Source: Sipunculus nudus | Lineage: Eukaryota > Annelida > Sipuncula > Golfingiida > Sipunculidae | Direction: 5' to 3' | NCBI GenBank assembly: GCA_026874595.1 | Contig: CM049313.1 | Span: 20,967,508-21,031,507 of the forward strand | DNA: 64,000 nucleotides | Shown here: one piece after another, positions 50,601-62,600 of the stretch | Layout of the letters: the number at the start of each line of letters is the position of its first letter | Numbering within the stretch: position 1 is the first letter of the stretch | The notes under the pieces: generated by a model | Seen by the model: the letters and a program-made list of their open reading frames with translations, nothing else | Database searches by the model: none | Told to the model about the DNA's origin: nothing | Translations under genes and position numbers: made by a program

Positions 50601-53600
50601 TTTTTGTTTATCTTTGTAAAAATAGTATTTTTGATAATCAGCATTGGATTACTGGTATACAAATATACATCAGTTTGTGACCATACATTTTCTAAATATG
50701 ACAGAACTCAGTCACTATTCTTAACAATATTTATTTATTTGTTTTGCTTCTTTGCACTTTTTATATCCAGACACAAGTCAATAATTATAGTTCAATGAAT
50801 TATAACAAATGTTTCACCCACAGTTTTATATAGAAATTGAGTGCTGGAGAGGGAAACCCTCTCTTTAGTTATGTCACTATCAAGAATCCCGATGCGGCTA
50901 GCGCTAGTCATGAGTAAAAAATCGCTGAAGGAGCGAGAGCTGACACTTGACGCTTGACGCACGCCTGATGCACGCGTTAGTGTGTTTTGGGCTTCAGTCC
51001 CTAAAAAAGTGGACTTGAATCCAGACTTCTGTATTTTAGTCCTCTGTCACTGGTTTTTACTATGCAAACTATCAATTGTGAACAGAAATTATTTGCCACT
51101 TACATGAAAAAAAAATTTAAAAAAGGATCCAATATGGGGTCACAATTCTGGCCCCAAAAAAGTGTTCATAGTTGGTGCCCTGGATTGTAAATTAAACCTA
51201 TGATTTCCTGAGAATGTTTGAATTTAATAAGTGAAAAAACTTCCCTGGACATTGTGGTATTGCTGCCCTTGACTGTAAACACAACAAACAACAACCATGA
51301 CCTCCCGTGCTGTTTGTTGATTTACTGACACTTTTCAGGGAAACCGCAATACACATGGAGTGATGTCATTGTCCTCTGTGCTGTCACGACTCGCACTTCA
51401 AAGATGGTCATATCGTCGCATGCTACATCCGTGTGTAAACAAATTAAACACCATTAAACACTCCCATAAAACACTTATTCTGGGGTTATTTTAGTTTTGA
51501 TTCACACTAAAATTTAACTTCTTGGAGATTTCACAATACCAACCTATATGATAAATTTCAATAACATCTGTGATACAGTTCTTCAGATATCTTGCAGACA
51601 CACACACACACACAGAATCTCTTCATCCAGGGTTCAATTTTTAGCTGACTATAAGTCATCTGAGCTATAGTCATGGTCCATTGTCCGTCGTCCGTCCGTC
51701 TGTCCTTCCGTCCGTCCGTCTGGATGTCCATCCGTAAGACTGGCACGTTTCGACACTGTTGGACCTACGAATCTGAATTTCGGCATACAGTTAGATGTCC
51801 CCATAATCTCCTACCATGCCAAAAATTGGGTCAATAGGACTTCGTTCCTTTGAGATATTAAGGAAAAACCTCAATTTATTATTAGAAATCTATTTTCACA
51901 CTTCAGAACTGCCTAATATCAAAACCACTCATCTGGTTTTCTTCATATTTACCATAAATATTCCTCTATATAGTTCCTATGTACATGCCAGATATTAAGT
52001 CAGTATTATTTAATTTAAAAAAGTTATGGGCCCAAACATAATGGACTTTATAAAAAAATCAGGAAGATATTTGGTCACTTAAGACCAAAAGTGTTAAAGG
52101 TAGGGACTTTTTTTCCAGTAATACAACTTTAATTAATCAAAATTTAATTGTATACCAAAAATTAGATCAAAATTTGTTAAATTTTTTTAAATATTGGCAA
52201 AAATATAAAATTGGTACCTTAAATTTTGCCCAACTTTGGCCATGGCACGTTTTTTTCCTGTAAGTACTGTGGATTTAATTTTCACACCATGTATACATAA
52301 GGATTTAATCTGTTAAAATCTGAAATTTGAAAATAAAAGCTGCAAAATTAGGCTAGTTATTGAATTTTTTTGGAGGCTCTTGTTGTTTTCCCTTACATTG
52401 TCAAGCAGTCCACTTTGATGACTGTAGGTCATAAGGTGCACATCTCTATGCTCCCCAGGCTGTTGACATATTTTTAGATGTCCCAAAAATCTCCTACCAT
52501 ACCAAAAATTGGGTCATTAGGACTTTGTTCCTTCGAGATATTATGGAAAAAAAACTCTTTTTTCCATAAAAAAAGCCATTGTTACACTTCAAGGCTGCCT
52601 AATATCAAAACCACTGATCTGTTTTTGATCGTATTTAGTATTCACATTCTTTTATACATTTTCTATGAACATACCAAAAATTAGGTCAGTATTGGGTATT
52701 ATTTTGAAGTTATGGGCCAAAACAGAATGCAATTTTTTTAAAAATCAGGAAATATATTTACTCACCTAAAATGAGAATTGCTGAACCTAGAGACTTTTTT
52801 TCAGGAATATAACTTTATTTAATCAAGATTCAATTGTTTACTCAAAATTAGATCTGAATTTTGCAAATTTTTCAAGTTACTAGCATAAATAAAAAATCAA
52901 TACCTTAAATTTTGTCCAACTTTGGCACTGTTGATTTAATTATCCCAGCATAAATGCATAAGGATTTAATCTTTTAAAATCTGAACTTTCAAAAGAAATT
53001 GATTGGAATGAATAGCTTTTATTCATGTTTTCATACACCATGTCAAGTGTTGTTTACATCTAGCCCACCTAGTAGTACAGCCTTCACTTGCATTATGTAA
53101 CCCACCCCAGGCAGCTTACCTTGGCCCAGCTTGGCCACTACTAGCAGGCTTCCCCTCTGCCATGCACTCATTCCCCCCCCCCCCCCCCCAGCTGGTGCAT
53201 AAACTAGATGAATGTTATAATTTTTCTGTATTTTATTTTATTCTTGGACATGCTACATTTTAGAGTTTGTATTGAACCACCAGGGTTACAATGATTAAAG
53301 TGTACATTTAATTGTGTCCACAAAGTGGTGTATTGCTGTGAAAGTGTGGATGTTCATGAGATAAGTAATTCCTTACTTCAGAAGAGTAAAAACTTCACCA
53401 GGTGTGAAATTGACTATTAATTCCAGTAATTAATTAAAACTGGGATAGTAATTAGCATAATGATATTGTTTGTCCATCATTCAACCAACAGTGTGTATAC
53501 TTTATTTGAAAAGATGTTCTATTTTATCAAATTTACTTTTATTTTATTTTGGTGAATAAAATTAAGCATGTCCTGAAAACTCCAATGTGCAAAACTTTTA

Positions 53601-56600
53601 AATAGTGATTCAAGTAATATTCTTGTAGATGCCATGTTGTGGCATTATTTTTTTTTTTAAATCAGTTTAAACATTTATGATTTAAAAATAATAAAATATA
53701 TGTGTATGTATAATATGACCCAATGTTTTTTACTCTGTATATATAATGATTGCAACTTTTGCAACAATTCTAATATTTTAACTTATATTTTCAGGTTTTT
53801 TAATTAAAAATTTATAAACCTGTAAATAAAAAAATGATTCAGATAAAAACTTCTTAATGGAAAAAGTGGATCTGCTTAAAAAAATAGGATTATATATAAA
53901 CTTAAATGCATTATTCTGTTGAAAGTTAAATAAAGGTATAAGTCCATTCTGTCCACTTGCCTGTCCATCTGTAAATTTTCGTATGCAACACAGTATCTCA
54001 AAACTTTTACTGTTTTTCTTCATGACAGTCTTGTCAAAGTATTAGTTTGCAATCATATATTTAGAACTTTACTATAACCAAATAGGAGGGCCCCTTTCCT
54101 CTTAGCTTTTCATATTCTTATATAAATTGAAAACATTACAATAGAATATTTCTACATCCACCTTCGTGCTGCCCTCACTTTTCCCTTCTCTGAACCTCAT
54201 CCCAAAGTCAGCCTCAGTAAGCAAGAACAAGATGAATCAGATATAGTCATACTTTAATATTTTGTATAACTATTCGTCCATAGGTACCTATGTACATGCC
54301 AGAAATTATGTCAATATTGTGTAATATGTAGACATAGTGGGCATCACAATAATGTACCTTGTCAAGACTAAAGAGATATTGTGTCATACAGTCACTTATT
54401 CATAAATCACTTCATCAGCATAGTTAATCATAACATCATATCTGTCAAATTGAACGCTTGCAGACTACCATACACTTTAGATCCTCCAACAAATAGCCTT
54501 ATCATCATTCTACTACTGCTTATTACTGCTGTCATTGAATTCATATTTGCTCAAATATATCACAATTTACAACCCCTCCTAAATCAATAAAAAATGAACC
54601 ACTTTATTTGACTCTATTAATCCATCAGTCAGGTAATTTCATTTATCATTTACTCACATATTACATTACATTCCTTTATAACAGCCCAACATGTACATGA
54701 TATACATAAGCTTTATCGACTCGATATAGTATCACAGTTGAGAAACATATATAGTCCAATCACGATCAGCTGAGCGCCGTGACCCATGGGTCCCTTGTTT
54801 GTTGTTGTTTTCCTGTATCATGTTCCTTCATAACTTAAAATTGAATTTTTAAATTTTGATTGAGTAAAATATTTTGGATTTCACTTTTAGATATAAAAGA
54901 AACATGGTAGAGGAAAAAAAAATTGTGTTCTTTTAGATATTGTCATGTTGTTTTTGTTCTTTTAGATATTGTCATGTTGTTTTTGTTCTTTTAGATATTG
55001 TCATGTTGTTTTTGTTCTTTTAGTTATTGTCATGTTGTTTTTGTTCTTTTAGATATTGTCATGTTGTTTTTGTTCTTTTAGATATTGTCATGTTGTTTTT
55101 GTTCTTTTAGATATTGTCATGTTGTTTAATATAAGCCTATTAAAAAGTGGTTTGCTGTCACTGGTTACTTAAAATTGTTGAAAATGTTAACATTTCATAT
55201 AAAAATGAAATTCATAATCACATACACCATTAGATAGAGCTCTGTACCAGGTTTAAACTTGTTTTATGGGGTCTATATTCTGTTTCATTCTCTCATGCCC
55301 ACCTGTTTTTTGCTATGGAAATATTTTTAGTTACATTTCAAGGGAAACAATTATAGTGTAGAGCAGAGGATTAAAGAACCTAATTTTCCACAAGGTAACT
55401 AAATACCTACCTTACACCTTATTTGAGAAACAGAATTTTCTGAAAATATGAGAAATCAGTCTACATTTTACAACATATCAGACCCACAAGTGGCTGTTAA
55501 GGTCAGTGGTCACACACCTGATGATTGGATGATGTCATGTAAACACTCATCATGTAATAACGTTGTGAAACATAAACATGGGATTTATTATGAAATTCTT
55601 AATTGCCATATTAGGTTGTCACTTCCACATATATGTAATTTTCTAGGAAATAATTGAAAAACTTTAAAGAAAATTATCTTCATAAAACAGGTGGACAGCA
55701 GGTGGTGAAACATACTGTAATATGCATTTAAAACAGCTTTATGTTTAATTTTAAATTTAGGGGTTTTTGCCAGGGATGCTACCTTAGACTAACAAATATG
55801 AAACTAACAACATTATTCACACACATGCTTTTTTCTTACTTTGAGCTGGATTTTTTTTGTGATTCCAGGTTGGGCAGAAAGAAGACTTTATTTTCTCTGT
55901 TTTTCCTGGCAGGAATATCCTGTATAGGGATATTGATTCTTGACAGTTTAGGTAAGCTATCAGTGTCTGTATATTTGTTTCAGTGTTACAGAATTTGTCA
56001 GTAAGGCCATACATAAATTATTCAATGGTTTTTGCAGCTCCCATTTGTTGTGGATAAGTTTTGTTTTTTCATATGAAGACCAGGTCTAATGCTGCTAATT
56101 GTATGCGCAAAAACAAAGTTGTGCGGATTCTATGTTTTTGACCGGGTTCTGCCAGGAGAACTACTCTGAGATCACTGGAATGATTTTTCTGAAACTTGAC
56201 CCAATTATCAGGTCACATGTGAACTAGTGCCTCACCTTCTTGCGTTTACCTCTGACTTTCATCTTTGCAGTGCATCTGTGTTTACACATTAAACCCCATT
56301 TCTTCGGACGTGATTGACTGATCAGGCTGAAATTTTGCACTAGTGTAGCTTTTGGGTAGCTTTATATAATACAATAAACTGGTGGCGCCTGCAACCATTT
56401 TTGCACAGTGTCCATCTGTTCGTCTGCCTTGGGTTAAAATCACTCATTTCTCTGCTGTGGTTGGACTTTTTCACCTTAAATTTGGCATGCCTATACATCC
56501 TGGATAACTTTTTTTATTTTATGACAGGTGGCACCACCTACATTCATGGTCACATTGCAGACATACATGCAGTATCTACCAAGTGGTTTGACATATCTTC

Positions 56601-59600
56601 ATGATATTTTGCATGTGTATAGATCTCACATAGCTCTTAGTATACACAGACTGGTGGCAATCATTTTTGCACAGCATCCATCTGTATTTTTGCTGTGGGA
56701 TAAAATCACTCATATCTAAGCAGTGGTTTGACTTATCCACCTGAAATTTTGCATATGTATACATCTTTGATAGTTTCTCTTTCAAATAACAGGGGGCCAC
56801 CACATACAATCAGGTTTACATGACAGAAAACCATTCTAATATGCAACACATCTCACTCCTGTTGCAACTTGATCAATGCCTCACTTCTACCGGCCTACTC
56901 TGATATCGTCGGATAAACGTAGTTGCTTGTCAACTACCCACATTTTTTCTGCTATGGCATTAATTCCCTAAAAGAATTCTTTAAGTCATGGAAAATGGAC
57001 TAAATTTTGTGTTGATTATTTACATCATTTCAAAAACTGGAACAAATTTTTGTATTTTCTAGGCAGGCTAGTACAATTCCAAGTATTGTGTCAAAAAGAA
57101 AAAGAAATGCTCACTTCATAGTTTTTGTTCCCAGAGTGTACAACAGTCTTTTTTTGGTGTGGCCTAAGGGGGACTTTCAGGGAATGTAAAACCGAGAGTA
57201 AACAGAGCTGTACATGGATATTGTGTCATCATCCAGATCTGGACTAGTCTAGTTTAATGAATATATAATAACAAAATTATTCATTTTTTCAGTGGAATAT
57301 CATGACTTGTACCTTAATGATAAAGATATATATATATATATTTTGTTTATTAGTGTAAATGCAGTAAAAATTACATTGAAAATGCAGAGTGGGTGTACAT
57401 ATGTCCTGGTATTCAGTTTCAGTTTTGTAGAAGTTTTTCTGATAAGAGAGATAAGAGAATGTGCTGCCATCTACCCACCTTCAGTTAAACTGTTTTTTTT
57501 TTTCTTAGACTTGAGTGTGATACATCTAGCCTGAGATAATTTCATGTGTATGTCAGTGTAATTACTGGCTACCTGCAGTCCCTCTCTGAGAATAATTTTA
57601 TGTGTTTGTCAATGTAATTACAGGCTACCTGCAGTCCCTCTCTGAGAATAATTTGATGTGCTTGTCAATGTGATTACAGGCTACCTGCAGTCCCTCTCTG
57701 TGTATAATTTTATGTGCTTGTCAATGTGATTACAGGCTACCTGCAGTCCCTCTCTGAGAATAATTTTATGTGCTTGTCAATGTGATTACAGGCTACCTGC
57801 AGTCCTCTCTCTGAGAATAATTTTATGTGTTTGTCAATGTAATTACAGGCTACCTGCAGTCCCTCTCCGAGAATAATTTTATTTGTTTGTCAATGTGATT
57901 ACAGGCTACCTGCAGTCCCTCTCTGAGAATAATTTTATTTGTTTGTCAATGTGATTACAGGCTATCTGTTGTCCCTCTCTGAGAATAATTTTATGTGTTT
58001 GTCAATGTGATTACAGGCTACCTGCAGTCCTCTCCCTGAGAATAATTTTATGTGTTTGTCAATGTGATTACAGGCTACCTGCAGTCCCTCTCTGAGAATA
58101 ATTTTATGTGTTTGTCAATGTGATTACAGACTACCTGCAATCTCTCTCTGAGAATAATTTTATGTGTTTGTCAATGTGATTACAGGCTACCTGCAGTCCC
58201 TCTCTGAGAATAATTTTATGTGTGTGTCAATGTGATTACAGGCTACCTGCAGTCCCTCTCTGAGAATAATTTTATGTGTTTGTCAATGTGATTACAGGCT
58301 ACCTGCAATCCCTCTCTGAGAATAAATTTATGTGTTTGTCAATGTGATAACAGGCTACCTGCAGTCCCTCTCTGAGAATAATTTTATGTGTTTGTCAATG
58401 TGATTACAGGCTACCTGCAGTCCCTCTCTGAAAATAATTTTATGTGTTTGTCAATGTGATTACAGGCTACCTGCAGTCCCTCTCTGAGAATAATTTTATG
58501 TGTTTGTCAATGTGATTACAGGCTACCTGCAGTCCCTCTCTGAGAAAAATTTTGTGTTTGTCAATGTGATAACAGGCTACCTGCAGTCCCTCTCTGAGAA
58601 TAATTTTATGTGTTTGTCAATGTGATTACAGGCTACCTGCAACCCCTCACGGATAAATTTATGTGTTTGTCAATGTGATTACAGGCTACCTGCAGTCCTC
58701 TCTCTGAGAATAATTTTATGTGTTTGTCAATGTAATTACAGGCTACCTGCAGTCCCTCTCCGAGAATAATTTTATTTGTTTGTCAATGTGATTACAGGCT
58801 ACCTGCAGTCCCTCTCTGAGAATAATTTTATTTGTTTGTCAATGTGATTACAGGCTATCTGTTGTCCCTCTCTGAGAATAATTTTATGTGTTTGTCAATG
58901 TGATTACAGGCTACCTGCAGTCCTCTCCCTGAGAATAATTTTATGTGTTTGTCAATGTGATTACAGGCTACCTGCAGTCCCTCTCTGAGAATAATTTTAT
59001 GTGTTTGTCAATGCGATTACAGACTACCTGCAATCTCTCTCTGAGAATAATTTTATGTGTTTGTCAATGTGATTACAGGCTACCTGCAGTCCCTCTCTGA
59101 GAATAATTTTATGTGTGTGTCAATGTGATTACAGGCTACCTGCAGTCCCTCTCTGATAATAATTTTATGTGTTTGTCAATGTGATTACAGGCTACCTGCA
59201 ATCCCTCTCTGAGAATAAATTTATGTGTTTGTCAATGTGATAACAGGCTACCTGCAGTCCCTCTCTGAGAATAATTTTATGTGTTTGTCAATGTGATTAC
59301 AGGCTACCTGCAGTCCCTCTCTGAAAATAATTTTATGTGTTTGTCAATGTGATTACAGGCTACCTGCAGTCCCTCTCTGAGAATAATTTTATGTGTTTGT
59401 CAATGTGATTACAGGCTACCTGCAGTCCCTCTCTGAGAAAAATTTTGTGTTTGTCAATGTGATAACAGGCTACCTGCAGTCCCTCTCTGAGAATAATTTT
59501 AGGTGTTTGTCAATGTGAATACAGGCTACCTGCAACCCCTCACGGATAAATTTATGTGTTTGTCAATGTGATTACAGGCTACCTGCAGTCCCTCTCTGAG

Positions 59601-62600
59601 AATAATTTTATGTTTTTTTGCAATATGATTACAGGCTACCTGCAGTCCCTCTCTGAGAATAATTTTATGTGTTTGTCAATGTGATTACAGGCTACCTGCA
59701 ATCCCTCTCTGAGAATAATTTTATGTGTTTGTCAATGTGATTACAGGCTACCTGCAGTCCCTCTCTGAGAATAATTTTATGTGTTTGTCAATGTGTTTAC
59801 AGGCTACCTGCAGTCCCTCTCTGAGAATAATTTTATGTGTTTGTCAGTGTGATTACAGGCTACCTGCAGTCCCTCTCTGAGAATAATTTTATTTGTTTGT
59901 CAGTGTGATTACAGGCTACCTGCAGTCCCTCTCTGAGAATAATTTTATGTGTTTGTCAGTGTGATTACAGGCTACCTGCAGTCCCTCTCTGAGAATAATT
60001 TTATTTGTTTGTCTATGTGATTACAGGCTATCTGTTGTCCCTCTCTGAGTATAATTTTATGTGTTTGTCAATGTGATTACAGGCTACCTGCAGTCCTCTC
60101 TCTGAGAATAATTTTATGTGTTTGTCAATGTGATTACAGGCTACCTGCAGTCCCTCTCTGAGAATAATTTTATATGTTTACAGGCTACCTGCAGTCCCTC
60201 TCAGCATTCACAGTAACTCTAGCAATGATTGGACGATCAGGAATAGCCGGAGGATGGGCCGCTGCTCAGGTGTTCTCAGCAGAAGTGTTTCCGACGGTTG
60301 TCAGGTAAATCCAGTCATGTCAAACACTGTCAAACCTACTATTAATACCAAACATTAAGACACCAAATGTAGTTGTATATATAATGTTTGTAAAGGGCAG
60401 TATATCATGGATGTCTTCCTATTCATGTGTGATATCTCATGTAAAATGTAAACATGAAAAAAATAGGCGGACAGGGTAGTGGAATGGATTTTAGTTGGTT
60501 TAACACAAGACCCTTAGGATCCTGTAGGCTTTTTATCAATGATTATCATCATCAGTCTTTGTTGGTTGTTGTGTGAAGAATATCTTGTGAACTTGATAAC
60601 CTTTTAAGGGCCTGCATCTTTTCTTGGATACAGTGGAATCCCACAATTACAGCCACCTTGGGGACTGACCAAAGTGGTGGTTATTTGGGGATGGTCATAT
60701 TTGTGAAACTCTTAAGTTACATGGATTGTATATTTAGCTCAGCTGACTATAAGTCATCTGAGCTATAGTCGTGGTCTATTGTCCATCGTCCATCAGTCTG
60801 TCTGTCTTGCCGTCCATCCGTCTGTCTGTCCGTCTGGATGAAATTTGCCATACAGTTAGATGTCCCAAAAATCTCCTACCATGCCGAAAATTGGGTCAAT
60901 AGGACTTTGTTCCTTCAAGATATTAAGGAAAAACCTCAATTTTTTATTAGAAATCTTTTTTCACACTTCAGAACTGCCTAATATCAAAACCACTCATCTG
61001 GTTTTCTTCATATTTACCATAAATATTCCTTTATATAGTTCCTGTGTACATGCCAGAAATTAAGTCAGTATTATTTAATTTAAAAAAGTTATGGGCCCAA
61101 AAATAATGGACTTTGTAAAAAAATCAGGAAAGATATTTGGTCACTTAAAACCAAAATTGTTAAAGGTAGGGACTTTTTTTCAGTAATACAACTTTAATTG
61201 ATCAAAATTTAATTGTATACCAAAAATTAGATCAAAATCTGTTAAATTTTTTTAAATATTGGCAAAAATATAAAATTGGTACCTTAAATTTTGCCCAAGT
61301 TTGACCATGGAATGTTTTTTTCCTGTTAGTACTGTGGATTTAATTTTCACAGCATGTTTTTTGTAGCATTTTGTCTGTTAACACCAAAAGTGTGAAACCA
61401 GTTGATCAAAAACTGTAGATTTTATTCAAGTTTTTAAGCAGCTGTCACAGCAAGTTTACATCAAGCTAGTGTTATGCAGTTTGCCAGAGCTCAGCTCCCC
61501 AGCTTCAGCTCTAAGTTCCTTAAATTTAGCATACAGTTAGATGTCTCCAAAATCCCCTACCATGCCAAGAATTTTATCACTAGGACTTAATTCCTTCGAA
61601 ATATTAATGGAAAACTTCATTTTTCCATTAAAAACCCATTGTTACACTGTAAGACTGCCTAATATCAAAACCACTGATCTGACTTTGATCATATATAATA
61701 TACATATTTTTCTATACATTCGCTATGCACATACCAGAAATGATGTCAGTATTGCGTAATTGTTTTAAGTTATGGGCCCAAACATAATGCACTTTTTTAA
61801 AAATCAAGAAATATATTTACTCCCTTAACAAGAGGATTGCTGAAGCTAGAGATTTTTGTCAGGGATGTAACATTATTTAATCAAGATTCAATTGAATACC
61901 AAAAATTAGTTCTGAATTTTTCAAATTTTATGAGTTATTAGTATAAATATAAAATTAGTACCTTAAATTTTGCCCAACTTTGACCATGGCACGTATGTTT
62001 CCTGAGAGCACTGTTGATATAATTTTCATATCATGCACACATAAGGATTTAATCTTTGTAGTTTAGAAAGCTGAAAGAAATTGGCCAAATATTGTAGCTT
62101 TTATTAATATTTATATGAGACCATGTCAGACCCAGGCTAAATCCAGCCCCTCTTCAGTCACCTGTATGTTGACCTTGTTGACCTTTCATCAGATTATGCA
62201 TGCTTGAGCTAAGCATACACTGGGGCAGCCAGGCAGCTAATGCCCAGCCACAGTTGATCATGGTGTCCAACCCAACTCATCTAGTAGTTGTTTTGAAAAA
62301 CAACATAACAATAAACAATAAATTAATAATTTTGTATTAGTTTTTTATAATAAATTAAAGAAAAATTAATAGAAAAGGAATTTGTTAGTTGATGAGTAAC
62401 AGAAAATTAACTTGCAGTTACTGATGATGTAAGAATCTTGTATGGATGGATAGAATGTCAATGTCAATGTTATTCCAAATAACACCATGCAGTCACCTAT
62501 GATATTTTTCAGCGAAATTTTAATGATAAAAAAATAAATCATATTATTCATTACTAATCATTAGGGACATATGAAGGAAATTAATGATAGACAAAGATGC

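Noticed and set aside
50427-50798. 123-codon plus-strand ORF with hydrophobic segments
   Set aside because: It starts in the terminal repeat of the hAT MITE and hydrophobicity follows from AT-rich codons; no transposase features.
57530-60205. CRISPR-like regular array
   Set aside because: Units are contiguous with no unique spacers, the DNA is eukaryotic, and the unit is explained by the exon 8 acceptor.
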